Assembly: GCA_032622095.1 (NCBI GenBank)
Contig: CP136066.1
Span: 50,938,911 to 51,002,910 of the forward strand
Direction of reading: 5' to 3'
Length of the DNA stretch: 64,000 nt
DNA from: Siphonodentalium dalli
Taxonomy: Eukaryota; Mollusca; Scaphopoda; Gadilida; Siphonodentaliidae
Of this stretch, positions 1-11,614 are shown in pieces. Position numbers and translations under genes: made by a program. The notes under the pieces are model-generated. The model did not search any database. It was not told the DNA's origin and saw only the letters and a program-made list of their open reading frames with translations. Each line of letters starts with the position of its first letter. Position 1 is the first letter of the stretch.

Positions 1-524
1 GTTGTGCTAATGTGCCATCAACAAACTCCAATTGTGTTAGTAGTTACAGGGTGTTAAGTGAAACGGTGAACGGAGCTGGATTGGACATGGGCGAGATTAG
101 GAATTCAGCTGACGGCAATATTGGCGCGTAGGAATATCTAACATTGAAGCGGTGAGCCGGACTATACATTGCGACAGGTTATCGATGAATAACCCCCCCC
201 CCGCAAATATGTGATGTTTCCGGGGGTATATTGGCTTAAGTGCATTAGAATGTAAATTAGTCGGAATGACTAAGAAAAGTTAGCTGAGTTACGGACAAAA
301 ATCTGACAAATCAATATGTCATAATGACTAAGGTTTTTTTCTCAGTATGGGGTGGGATAAAAATCACAGGAGACGACAACCGAGAAGGACACATAATTAC
401 TCCGCATATGGCAATGTCGACAAACGCATCGACATAACGTAACGTTCACAACAGAAAAAGGTGTTTTTTGGAAAGTGTTGCGGGATCAACTTATGAATGG
501 GTTATGGGGAACATTGATTTTGAA
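1..524. other. no gene seen; possible edge of the gypsy-like element
   Basis: No coding signal. It has a C10 run at 193-202. It precedes a 190-bp stretch that recurs in cyclase intron 5, so part of it may be long-terminal-repeat sequence, but no second full copy lies in the window to prove that. Confidence 0.4.
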
Positions 525-715
525 CATATTGTTTTCATGCATCAAAATAATATTCCATTTCACGTTGTCATTTTATGACTTGAATTCCATTTATATATAA
601 TAGGGCGACAGGAAGACGGCCCATTTGGCCATGCCGCTGCTGTGCAAATAATTGTGCTCATTTAAAAAAATATTTTGTGTTTATAAATACTACTACTTCA
701 GCAACAGACATAAGA
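525..715 (+). repeat. retroelement leader segment, copy 1
   Basis: Shares a colinear, clearly homologous stretch with 29520-29715, including GTTTTCATGCATCAAAATA, a TATATATA box and CGGC..GACGGC..CCATGCCGCT. It sits immediately before gag-like coding sequence, which suggests LTR/leader DNA of the same gypsy-like family. Confidence 0.55.
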
Positions 716-925
716 GATTTCCTGGACAAAATGCAGGACATATTTCAGTTATCATCAGCCAGAGATGAATGTTCTCATTTACACCGGAAGCAGGAACCTA
801 CAGAGCCCTTTAATAAATATCTTCTCTATATGAGAATACAATCGCTTTCAATTTCGGACAATATGGTCATTCACCTAGACCAAGTTTTATCGGACCACAA
901 TAGCTTGGGATATCGGTTGGGATGA
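677..925 (+). pseudogene. gag-like fragment of a Ty3/gypsy-type element
   Basis: An 82-codon open stretch with a helical, gag-like composition (FLDKMQDIFQLSS, then EPTEPFNKYLLYMR). It has no diagnostic motif of its own. The gag assignment rests on its place downstream of the leader repeat and upstream of zinc-knuckle and protease remnants on the same strand. Confidence 0.35.
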
Positions 926-1120
926 TTCTGTCTTTGGACCGAGTCCCGCCCCGTTGCTCTTCTATATAACGGACTGTACTGTGTATACGTGGAGCCCGGG
1001 CATACACGTACATCCCTGAATGTTATTAATCATCTGATATGTCTGCGATTAATCTGTCTTCAAATTGATATATCATTTACCGAAAGAGAATAGAGAAAGG
1101 AATAGTGATGATACGATCGT

Positions 1121-1519
1121 TTAACCCTTTACCCAACAAACCGGCCAAAACCGGCCAAATAAAGTTTCAACAGCCTAAAATATCTTGGGTCTGTCTCAAT
1201 AGAACCATACAAATATGGATATCATTGGAACCGGCTCCTTGACCACATTGTGATGGTTACAGTTATGCCCTGTGCCAATGCTTTCTCTTATATATGCGAG
1301 TCGACCATAGGTCGCCTCGCATATATAAGAGAATGCATTGGCCTAAAACAAATTTTTTTTAACACTTTTTACCATTTTTTCTTACATTCTTTAACAATTT
1401 TATAATTTTTAATGTGTTAAGCCAATGCATTCTCTTATATATGCGAGGCGACCTATGGTCGACTCGCATATATAAGAGAATGCATTGGCACAGGGCCGTT
1501 CTGTTGGGTAAAGGGCTAA
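1121..1519 (+). mobile_element. piggyBac-like hairpin MITE, copy 1
   Basis: Bounded by TTAA/CTAA with inverted ends TTAACCCTTTACCCAACA, as in piggyBac-type elements (TTAA target, CCCTTT start). It has no coding capacity. Inside are two ~69-nt near-perfect hairpins (GCCAATGCATTCTCTTATAT...) that are reverse complements of each other, separated by an A/T-rich linker. Family members lie at 10383, 13373, 16797, 20217, 22766 (deleted), 25499, 28044, 47516 and 52354. Confidence 0.85.
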
Positions 1520-2011
1520 TGTATTTTCTGATAACGCGACAAATCGAAATTCTCTGGAAAACAAAATTTGTTTACTCATAATTCTCGTTGCTTTGACATT
1601 TAACGGACCTCTGATATATGCATTTTTGATATAATCATGATTGGGAAAGGCTGCCCTTTATGTTCATATACGCGAAGCTTCCATTGGATGTAATCCGAAG
1701 ACACGCAAGCAAGATAACTCCCGCCCACGATTCTGGGCGTAAAGTCCGTTACATAGAAGATTAAAGACATATTATGTACTTGTTCGGGTGTGTGAAACTG
1801 ATGATTAACGCGGTGGGACCCACTCCAAACATCAACCCGACCGATATATCAAGATGTTTTTGGACCGAGAAGACTTATAGTCATTCACCATGCAATTGAA
1901 GGCATGAGACCGGTGCTGAGGAGGATAGAACCTCAAGAAGCAGTAGCTGTTGTAGAAAGACTTTAATATCATTGGTATCAATACTAAAACATAGTACAAA
2001 TTATGAGTTCA
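1520..2011 (+). other. degenerate internal retroelement DNA
   Basis: Lies between gag-like pieces with no long frame. It reads as continuing gag-region sequence interrupted by mutations; no domain is recognisable. Confidence 0.3.
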
Positions 2012-2428
2012 TTAAAGGTACTCAATCCGATCAGACCCTCATAAATTACTATTTCTTTGGCTTCGGGGGTAAAAAATATTTGATTCGAGTTGAGGAACCT
2101 ACTCATCAACGATCAGAGTGATCAGATATAAATTTTTGAAGTTTTGTTATTTATATTGTTTGTGGCCCAGAAACACGCCGTCAAAAGAATGGTCTCGGTC
2201 AAAATTGCGTTATTATTACCACCTGATTTTAGAGTTATCCATCTTCGTCCGTTTGAATAAGTGTTTCTGGGGCAATTATTAGTACACATCTCGAGAAATA
2301 ACAAACTTCAAAAATCAATATGTGATCACCCTGAGCTTTGAGTTCCTCGACTCGAATCAAATATTTTTTATCCCTGGAGCCAAAGAAATAGTAATTTAGG
2401 GGTACTTAATCGGATTGAGTACCTTTAA
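2012..2428. mobile_element. TTAA-flanked foldback MITE (AGGTACTC family), copy 1
   Basis: Both ends are TTAA followed by inverted arms of about 85 bp: AGGTACTCAATCCG at the left and its complement at the right, with CTTTGGCTTCGGGGGT and AATATTTGATTCGAG in the arms. It has no coding capacity. A second copy is at 34998-35474. It interrupts the gag-like reading frame, which resumes directly after it. Confidence 0.8.
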
Positions 2429-2706
2429 TGGTCGATGACTCAAGTTCACTCAACGCCCCCGAAAGATGTGGCATTTTGTTGGGAGCTGGCTTCGTTTGGG
2501 AACAAAAACATACAATTCTGGCAAAAATCGGACTTTATCATATGAAAGCCACAAATAAGTTGAATAGGGACATAACTCTGTCAGAAATGGTCGGGCCGGA
2601 ACCACATTCGAACTTGATCAAGATGTTCACATGTGAAGGCCACATACCAAGTTTCATGAAATTCTGTCAAATACTTTTCAAGTTATCATCTGGACAACAA
2701 AAATAA
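2428..2706 (+). pseudogene. gag-region fragment of the gypsy-like element
   Basis: A 92-codon open stretch directly after the TTAA insertion and about 180 bp before a zinc-knuckle remnant on the same strand. No conserved domain is recognised in it; assignment is by position only. Its apparent start is created by the insertion junction, so the real frame began earlier. Confidence 0.35.
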
Positions 2707-2886
2707 TCAGCGAAGTCGAAATCGGTAGCCATGATCGAGAAAATGAAAACAGAGATGATAGACTTTCATAAGCCATGGGGAATCATCTGAGTGGTCAGAA
2801 AGCGCAGACACTCATACAATAATAAACAATAATACCAGCATTTTCCTCGAAAACATCACCAGCCAGTAGATAGCGAACAGTGTGGT

Positions 2887-3210
2887 TATTCAAATTGTAG
2901 ATGTGACATATTTTGTAGGGCCAAGTGTTATAAATGTCAAGGCAGAAATCATTTTTCGAATGTCTCGCAACAGGGCTCACAAAAAATAGGGACTCGGGCC
3001 TGTCTCGAATTTAGTTCAGGATGAGCGCCATACAGAAATGGGTAGATATACCCCAATAATACCCAGCATTGCTACTCAAATGACACATAACTCAATACTG
3101 ATTAATATCGATGACACTTACATCAATGCTTTGGTTCACACTGGTGCAGAAATAAGTTGTATTTCCAAAAGTTTTCTAGAACAAACTTCTTTCATGCATC
3201 AAACTTTATA
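2887..3210 (+). pseudogene. nucleocapsid zinc-knuckle and protease active-site remnant
   Basis: A CCHC-type knuckle is visible as CYKCQGRNHFSNV with its last Cys lost (Ser). About 150 bp on, INALVHTGAEISCISKSFL matches the retropepsin active-site region, where the catalytic Asp of DTGA is His. The order knuckle then protease is that of Ty3/gypsy gag-pol. Stops and substitutions show it is dead. The rest of the protease resumes near 7500 after roughly 4.2 kb of inserted and satellite DNA. Confidence 0.65.
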
Positions 3211-3464
3211 AAAGTCTTCATTTTAATGAGCTTCTGATGTTGGTGGCGAAATGTTAAATATTCTATGCCGGGGTGGGTGTGTGGTTAATGGGACCAACAA
3301 ACAATTTTTTCCGCAACTCAAGTCTTTTTGAGTGTTTTTGCAATGAGTTTGGCTTAAAACACATTAGAACAAGAGGTGGCATCAGAGATGCTGTGTCTCG
3401 TTTTCGGTGGCTTACCGCCGGTGGCTACCGCCAACTGGTGTGCATCAGTATCGGTAGACTTAAA

Positions 3465-5408
3465 CCCCTGTCACACTCAGGCCGCGCTCTCACTGCGCTG
3501 CAAAAGTACCAACATATGAGTAACACGCAGGAGGAGCGCCGAAAACTGTCGAAAATTGTCAAACTTTAAAAACAAAGTATGCTCCTATTGCGTTCCTACT
3601 TTGTCAAGTCTCACGCTCTTAGTGCGTTCAAGTCGCTGTCATTGTGATGCTAGTACGTTCTCAATAAGTTCGCAAAACGTTCTCTGCGCGGGCGCGGAGA
3701 GTATAGATAGCGCCTCCTGCGTTCTCCAGTCATATAGTCAGTTTTTATGTTGTGGGGAAAATACCCAACACTCCGCAATAGATTAGCTGTCCGATTAAAC
3801 TACTGTCACACTCCGCTGCGATCAGGCCGGCGCTTGTATTGCGCTGAAAAATAATAAAAGCGCCAAGCAAAGCGCAGTAAGGTATCCAAGAACGTATTGG
3901 TGACGCAGTGGACATTGGCTAGGGCGGGAGAGGGTATCCGTGATCGCCCAGAGCGCCAGAGCGCCGCGCTTGTTTTGTGCATGCACAAAACAAGCGCAGA
4001 GGTTCGGCGTTCTGACCAGGCGTAATACCATCGCCATGACAGCGCAAAGCGTACTAACAACGCAATGACAACGACTTGAACGCATTAAGAGCGTTTACGG
4101 GGCGTGGAGGAAACGCAATGAGAGCGCGTGAGAGCGTGATACTTGACGTGACAAAGCAGGAACGCAATGGGTCGTACAAAGAGCGCGATGAAAACGTGAT
4201 AAGCGGGATAGGAGCATAGCTTGTCACGCGCGCCGCATGTCTAACTGGTGGGGGAGTTTCTCGTTTCGCGTGCGGGCTGACATTATCAATGGGTGTTTTA
4301 TTAGTTTTATTTATAGAATGGGAATTTTTGGGATGATTAAAAGTCAAACTGCAAGCTGGAGGCCGAGTCCCGTAAAAGGTGCATGTAGTTGGGTAAATTC
4401 AATTTCGTTTATTGTGTTAATCAACGTTGATTAATGTTGATTTTTGGTTTGTGATAAACTATATGTCAATTACAAATAAAAGAAATTTCTGCAGCCCACT
4501 GGGGGTTGTGGTCGGAGACGGTCGAGTCGGCCACCGGTTCGTTAATTAGGTGCTGGTTGCTATTGTTATTTAACGGAATTCTGAGTTGGTCATTCGCAAA
4601 ACCAATATATTTTATATTCTACAATTCCATTCTTGGGTTTATAATATATGATCTTGGGCGCGTTACCATTTCTGACATTGGTTCTCTTGTTTTAACAGAT
4701 TGAAAATTTCTGACAATTTTCCGCGCTTCCACTGTGCGTTACTCGTATTTTGATACTTTTTCAACTCAAATCAAACGCCAGCCTGATCGCAGCGGAGTGT
4801 GACAGTGGTGTGAGCAGACCGCATTTCAAAGTGGGATCGTACTGTAAACCTGCTGTAAACGCCGGAAGAACGCCATGTATAACGCTTGGGCGTAAAGCGA
4901 GCGCCAGAGTCGCAGTGGCAGCACAATGTGGACGTTCTATGAGCGGGAACCAGTCCATAACACCCCATGAAAGCGCAGAAAGAGCGCAATAAGTTTTGGA
5001 CAGAGCCTCATTGAGCGTAGTAAGGACGGGAAAGGCACGTAGTGAGAATTTGCTTAAGCTTACTGTAGTCGCAAAAGACAAGATTAATTCCTTGCTGCGA
5101 CCACGAGAAGCTAATATGTGCTCTTGCTACGTCCACATAACTCTCACGTCGCTCGCTTGGCGCTTTGCTTTGCGCTGTCACGGCGACAGTACTACGTCCT
5201 GGTCAGAACGCCGAGCCTCTGCGCTTGTTTTGTGTATGCATAAAACAAGCGCGGCGCTCTGGCACATATGGGCGACCATGGAGATCCTCACCCGTTGTAG
5301 CCAGTGTCCACTGCGTCACCAATCGGTTCTTGGAGACCTTAGTGCGTTTAGGTGGGCGCTTTGATACTTTTGCAGCGCAATGAGAGCGCCGGCCTGAGTG
5401 TGACAGGG
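3465..5408. mobile_element. compound GC-rich foldback transposon
   Basis: Outer ends are inverted copies of about 45 bp (CTGTCACACTCAGGCC... and its complement), each followed outside by TAAA. Longer arms (about 3803-4085 against 5130-5406) also pair, giving a hairpin of nearly 280 bp. A nested pair with CTGTCACACTCCGCTGCG delimits 3803-4805. GC content is far above the surroundings. No transposase frame survives. It is probably a Foldback-type or nested non-autonomous DNA element. Confidence 0.75.
3966..3997. repeat. 32-bp perfect palindrome inside the foldback
   Basis: GCGCTTGTTTTGTGCA followed exactly by its reverse complement. A slightly decayed partner (GTATGCAT centre) lies in the opposite arm at 5219-5250. 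Confidence 0.9.
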
Positions 5409-5412
5409 TAAA

Positions 5413-6740
5413 ATCGAAAAATGACTAATTAAGGGCCATAACTCTATCAAATTTTATCGGGCCAGGCTGGTTTTCGAACTCGTCCGAAATATTCTTGGCA
5501 AGTATGTCTATTCCAAATTTTAAACAAATCGGAGGACGTTTGTTGAAGTTATCGCGCTAACGAGCTAAAAATTCACGAAAAATTACTAATTAAGGGCCAT
5601 AACTCTATCAAATTTTATTGGGCCAGGCTGGTTTTCGAACTCGTCCAGAATATTATTGGAAGACACTAATATACAAAATTTTAGTTGAATCGGATGACGT
5701 TTGTTGAAGATATCGCGCTAACGAGCTCAAAATTCGTACAAAATGACTACTTAAGGACCATAACTCTATCAAATTTTATCGGACCGGGCCGGTTTTCTAA
5801 CTCGTCCGAGGTATTCTTGGGAGACACCTATATATCAAAATTTCAATCAAATAGGATGATGTTTGTTAAATTATCGCGCTAACGAGCTCAAAATTTGTGA
5901 AAAAATGACTAATTAAGGGCCATAACTCTATCAAATTTTATCGGCCCTGGCCGGTTTTCTAACTCGACCGAGATATTCTTGGGAGACACCTATATACCAA
6001 ATTTCAATCAAATCGGATAACGTTTGTTGAAGTTATCGCGCTAACGAGCTGAAAATTCGTGAAAAATAACTAATTAAGGGCCATAACTCTATCAAATTTT
6101 ATTGGGCCAGGCTGGTTTTCGAACTCGTCCAGGATATTATTGGAAGACACTAATATACAAAATTTTAGTTGAATCGGATGACGTTTGTTGAAGATATCGC
6201 GCTAACGAGCTCAAAATTCGTACAAAATGACTACTTAAGGACCATAACTCTATCAAATTTTATCGGACCGGGCCGGTTTTCTAACTCGTCCGAGGTATTC
6301 TTGGGAGACACCTATATATCAAAATTTCAATCAAATAGGATGATGTTTGTTAAATTATCGCGCTAACGAGCTCAAAATTTGTGAAAAAATGACTAATTAA
6401 GGGCCATAACTCTGTCAAATTTTATCGGACCAGGCCGGTTTTCCAGCTCTTCCGAGATATTCCTGGGAGACACCTATATACCAAAATTCAATCAAATAGG
6501 ATGATGTTTGTTAAATTATCGCGCTAACGAGCTGAAAATTCGTGAAAAATGGCTAATTAAGGGCCATAACTCTATCAAATTTGATCGGACCAGGCCGGTT
6601 TTCGAACTCGTCCGAGATATTCTTGGGAGACACCTATATCCCAAATTTCAATCGAATCAGATAACGTTTGTTGAAGTTGTTGCGCTAACGAGCCTAAAAT
6701 CAGTGAAAATGGCAAAGGGCCATAACTCTGTAATAAATGT
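5413..6740. repeat. ~161-bp tandem satellite, about eight copies
   Basis: The phrase AAGGGCCATAACTCTATCAA recurs at about 5431, 5592, 5753, 5915, 6076, 6237, 6399, 6559 and 6715, so the period is 160-162 bp. Each unit ends with TTATCGCGCTAACGAGCT. Units 2-4 and 5-7 are almost identical, offset by 484 bp, showing a three-unit higher-order repeat. Short open frames here are products of the repeat, not genes. Confidence 0.9.
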
Positions 6741-7489
6741 GCGGACGAACCCGATTTTTTGTCTGCAGCTTACGTGCATGGATATGTACTCACATTTGTT
6801 TTTAATCCGTCAATAAACGGTTGAGTTATAAGAGAAATAATGTAATTCTAACTGATAAACTGACTACAGGCAGTTATCGTGTTGTGTTTTGTTGCAAATG
6901 GGTGTCAGTCCCAGCTGTCAGTCCAAGGTAAATTCAAACATAAATTTCGTAACGACAATTTTTTAAACAAAGACTGTCTAAATATCTTATATTAAACCAA
7001 GCTAATCAAATATATACACCTGTAATAAAATATACTGACAGAAGACTTATTCAGTTTTGTATTACAGGAGGGTTTAGCTGAATAGTTTTATTCAATAACT
7101 CAACAGCACTGAAGGGAATTTTCATATAAACCAGCTGTATAAACAACAACAATTTTCATAAAAATATAACTTGTTTTTGCATCATCTGCAAATAAAACAA
7201 ACAAAAATAACATTTAGCATAAAACTATAAAAGAAAATAAGTGGAATGCCGATCACTAAACTATGAAACAGCAACTGGGATCAGATGGGCTGATTAAAAA
7301 TATAACTTTAAAATAAAAAAGTATATACTACGATGACAGCACATAGAGAGTACTTGTCGTTAATATTGGACTAGATCTGCTGACTTGATAAAACATAACA
7401 ACAATAACCATGGATATGCCAACGGACGCGCGGGTGGGTGGGTCCCAAGATTGGTCGAAAGGAAATAATCAGCATACGTGCCTAAAAAA
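6741..7489. other. A/T-rich DNA without recognisable features
   Basis: Low-complexity A/T-rich stretches, no coding signal and no inverted ends. It separates the satellite from the resumed pol remnant. Confidence 0.4.
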
Positions 7490-7499
7490 CATTCCGACC

Positions 7500-8430
7500 C
7501 CCCTCCTGCAAAAACCCTTAATTATTGGTTGTGATTTTTGCCAAAAGCATAAAGCTAAAGTCAGGTTTGAACAATATTCATTCCATTTATTTCTGAAAAC
7601 AAAATTCATGCAAGTTAACTCAATACTCTGCTTGTGAGATCTAGCGAAGCAATAACCTTGCAGCCTTTGTCAATTAATTATATTCCTGTTACTTTTAATT
7701 ACAGTCCAAACTCTAGTACATGTTTAATTGAACCCTTACCATCATTGATAACACATGCCACTGCAGACATTAATAGTTTGGTTAAACTAAAAGCAGGCAG
7801 GGCAGTGAAGAATACCATCAACCCAACTCATAGCCAAATTACCTTGGGCAGTGAAACACCAATTGCATAATCTTCATATGTGGAGATGAACATAGTTTGT
7901 CCGTATGGCAAAGTAAATTCAGGTTTGCAGTGGATTATCGCAAATTAAACAGCCTTACAAATCACACATCAGTTCAATTACCTCGTAATGACTGCGTGTT
8001 TGATACTATTGGGATAGTAAACCATCGCTATTCTCAATTTTGGATTTGGCCAGTGGTTTTTGGCAAATTCCTTTGCATACTAAAACTGCCCATAAATCAG
8101 TTTTTCTCACACATAACGGGGTTTATCAGTGCAAACGAATACTCCGTCAAGTTTCCAACGTTTTATGACACCAGCTTTGCGAGGGATTAATTATTGATAT
8201 GTCATTGTTAATGTCGATGATGTTTTAGTGTTAGTACACTTTTTCACAGCATATTCAGTACTTAACCTCAATTTGCCAAAGGTACCTGAGAGGCCAACTT
8301 GACAAAAAGCCTGAGAAATGTAAATTTGCTGAACACAAAGTCATATACTTGGGCCATGTTCTGTCTCCGGAAGGAGTTAGTGTTGATAAGTCAAATGTGG
8401 AATCAAGATATGGCAAGAAACGTTATGGAG
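7500..8430 (+). pseudogene. Ty3/gypsy-type pol remnant: protease end and reverse transcriptase
   Basis: PLIIGCDFCQKHKAKVRFEQ matches the C-terminal part of retropepsins. After a linker, KFRFAVDYRKLNSLT is the diagnostic start of the gypsy reverse transcriptase fingers. Further on, in other frames, VIVNVDDVLV carries the catalytic DD pair and KPEKCKFAEHKVIYLGHVLS matches the thumb-side signature. At least two frame changes make it inactive. It continues the element begun before 3.2 kb. Confidence 0.8.
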
Positions 8431-8454
8431 GTATGTTTTAGTCCCGTTGTAGAA

Positions 8455-8880
8455 AGCCTTGGGACAGAGTGGGACAAGCGTTACAAAAGCTGATAGAAGA
8501 CATAGTTATTTCTAATGATTATCTGCATCTCAGTAGATACTTATAGAAGTGATTTATTTCTCATCGTTATTTGCATCCCAGTAGTAATCCTTGGGACAGT
8601 TGTTATAGAAGTTTATAGAATCGTTTTTATTTCTAGTGGTTATCTGTGTCCTAGTAATAACACTTGGGACAGAGCGGGACAAACGTTACAGAAGTTGATA
8701 GAATCGTTTTTATTTCTGGTGATTATCTGCGTCCCAGTAGTAACCCATGGGGTAGAGTGGGACAAGCATTACATAATCTTATAGAAGTGATTTTATTTCT
8801 CATCGTTGTCAATGTCCCAGTAGTAATCCTTGGCCTTCAGATTGAGCGGGACAAATGTTACAGGAACTTATAGCTCATTT
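8455..8880. repeat. degenerate ~80-bp tandem repeat, about five copies
   Basis: Units share CTTGGGACAGAG.GGGACAA, GTTACA.AAG.T.ATAGAA, TTTTTATTTCT..TG.TTAT and GTCCCAGTAGTAA. Starts are near 8459, 8590, 8667, 8747 and 8828. It follows directly on the pol remnant. Confidence 0.75.
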
Positions 8881-9994
8881 GTGTTCAGGCACTGGTTGTA
8901 AAAGCAATTGCGTATACTGCCAGTCTATTAAGTTGACAATGGGTTAAGACGCACAGGTCGACAATAAACGGGTGGACAGGGCCGACCACATGGTACAACT
9001 AATGTGTCTTGACCCTATATCTGGTTAATACATTCGCTCAGTGGTGACAGTTTGAACCAGGCCATGTTTTAAGCCCGTTAATGGCGTCAAAAACGATCGA
9101 GGTAGCCCCATTCGCTGAAATAATGAACAGTTTGAAGCCACCATCCTATGCATAACACCTCATACTAGTACAGACCTTTTCTGTTTCAGTTGACATAATT
9201 GTCAAGGACATTTCAACCGCGATCAAACTATTGTCCCAGGACCAGTTAGCTTCTTTTTTAAACCTTCAGTTTTTCCAAAATATCGCAAAAATAAACCAAT
9301 CGAGTGCTATAACTCCCCTTTATTGTTGTTACTCGGATAAGATGGACAAACCATTCGGATATGGGTAATGTACTTTATTGACAGAAATTCAGATTAGAAT
9401 GATGTGTCAACTGAGGAATATAAATAGCTAGAACACCACAAGTGTGTGATTTGGTTGTTGTTGCACGAGTTTGTTGTGACACGATGGTAAAAGAAGAGAA
9501 ACGGAGGCACGACAAACGAGTGCAACAACATTAACATGTTCACACAATTGTATTGTTCGATGTATAATGGACACCCCGATGGCTGTTGCTGTAGTATAAT
9601 AACATTTATATTTATATTGCTTTATTGAATTTAACAAACTAGGTGTTTATTAGACTTTGTCCCCATATCCAATTGTAACTAGCAATCTGGTTGGCTACAA
9701 CGCCACGTCTAAATCACCATGTCCACAGTCACCCTTGACAGCGGGTTATAAGAGAACGTGCGCGAGACATCGGGGGTATATGAACAATTGAAACATCAGG
9801 GGTGTATAAATGACCCTTGAGCTGGCAGTTTTCACCAATCGTGACGTTGCTCTCGCACGCCGAGATTGACGTAACCTGACGCCGGATCCTTAGGTCGGCT
9901 ACTGAATTATTCTTATTGGTGTGAATTAATCCGAGAAAATATCAAAAATACCCTTAACCCAAGGAGACATGGCTGTTGTTGTGGGGACAACATC
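8881..9994. other. no gene or repeat recognised
   Basis: About 1.1 kb of mixed composition. The longest frame is about 69 codons on the minus strand near 9428-9637 and has no recognisable domain. Confidence 0.4.
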
Positions 9995-10106
9995 GTTATC
10001 TCCGGTAACATCCGGTACATGGAGATTTAATATCTGGATGTCTCTTTTTGATCGACATGCATTCAGGTATTAAATCTCCATGTACCCCGATGTTGCTGAA
10101 GATAAC
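9995..10106. repeat. 112-bp hairpin (MITE-like)
   Basis: GTTATCTCCGGTAACATC... at the left pairs with the right end GATGTTGCTGAAGATAAC over about 45 bp. The conserved core TACATGGAGATTTAAT and its complement are intact on both sides. Confidence 0.7.
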
Positions 10107-10382
10107 TAATAACATACCTCATTACGTATGAAAACAAAATCTTCTACATTTGATGTTGTGAGTGTAATCAGTGTTTATTGTCAAAGGACAAGATCATTTT
10201 CTTTATTTAACGTTTTGAAATGTTCTGTACTTTGCTGTATAATTCACAAAAAATAATCCGTTGTGTGCAATAATCGGGTAGATGTCAACATGTGAACTAT
10301 CTTTAAATGCGGGATATATTTGTAATAATTTATCCACATTGAGGAAAGAATAATTTCTACCTCTTCTAGCTTCCTCTTTTCT
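10107..10382. other. A/T-rich spacer before the repeat array
   Basis: No coding or repeat structure seen. Confidence 0.35.
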
Positions 10383-10836
10383 TTAACCCTTTACCAAACA
10401 GAACGGCCCTGTGCCAATGCATTCTCTTATATATGCGAGTCGACCATAGGTCGCCTCGCATATATAAGAGAATGCATTGGCTTAACACATATTAAAAATG
10501 ATAAAATTGTCAAAGAATGTAGAAAAATATTATAAAAATTGTTAAAAAATGTAAGAAAAAATTAAAAAATTGTTAAAGAATGTAAGAAAAAAATGGTAAA
10601 AAGTGTGTTTTTAGGCCAATGCATTGTCTTATATATGCGAGGCGACCTATGGTCGACTCGCATATATAAGAGAATGCATTGGCACATGGCATAACTGTAA
10701 CCATCACAATGTGGTCAATGAACCGGTTCCAATGCTATCCATATTTGTATGGTGTTATTGAGACAGACCGAAGCTATTTTAGGCTGTTGAAGCTTTATTT
10801 GGGCGTTTTTGGCCGGTTTGTTGGGTAAAGGGTTAA
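10383..10836 (-). mobile_element. piggyBac-like hairpin MITE, copy 2
   Basis: TTAA at both ends and the two inverted 69-nt hairpins. The linker between hairpins is expanded by short A-rich duplications compared with other copies, making this the longest member. Confidence 0.85.
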
Positions 10837-11488
10837 CAGTTCACATACATGTAGCTCAATTTATTCCATATAGCCATTCTCCCTGGGCATCACGTACAAC
10901 AAAACAAAACATTTCATCAATCACGTAAAAGACACGTTTGTATTTTCCAATTTTATATTTAAAAGCCCACACAAATGTCGAACCTCCAAATTATTTATGT
11001 TGATTTAAACAATATTTAATACATCCAAACAAAAAAATTAATAATGAAATACATAATCCTGACATGATGTCAACATGATGCAGAACAGATAGGGAGAAGA
11101 GAGAAACCCATCTCGGAGTAGCAGTAAATAGAGTAGGGTAACATGATAGCCAACAGTAGGATGATACTATGAATTGTGCATTTATTATAATTTTGACGAA
11201 CAGCAGCAGACAAATAATAGGCTTTCATAACATAAATTGGCGTTCGTCGAGTTGTCAAGGTTACATTATTAACTGATGTCCTATAGCTAGCATAATTGTA
11301 TGCATTGTTTATAGAGTGTCTATAGGTTATATATATCCAGATCACTGAATGAATAATTTCATAATTATCATGATCATGTACTCTACTCTAGTATTAACTG
11401 TCATTGTGAAAAAACAAGTTGTTAATCGCCACTGTGGTTATAAAGGCACATTGAATGTATAAGCGTTTTGAATGGAAAAATTGATATA

Positions 11489-11614
11489 CAGTAATGCTCT
11501 AATTAATCGCCCAGAGCTTTCCGATGAATGGCAACAAGCCATATTTCCGACTAAATCCTGAAAAATACCCATAATTCTGCTGTGGTAAGAGGTCGATTAA
11601 TTAGAGCATTACTG
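11489..11614. mobile_element. 126-bp pogo-like MITE, copy 1
   Basis: Ends CAGTAATGCTCTAATTAATC and its complement, flanked on both sides by TA. The CAGT start and TA target are those of pogo/Tigger-type elements. Copies in the other X blocks occupy the same position. Confidence 0.75.

Noticed and set aside
3556-4347. Overlapping 65-100-codon frames on both strands
   Set aside because: GC-rich foldback arms lack stops by composition; frames overlap in all directions without a domain.
11070-11345. Short minus-strand frames starting MIWIYITYRHS, repeated six times
   Set aside because: Identical frames recur because the array repeats; they vary in length through indels as non-coding DNA does.
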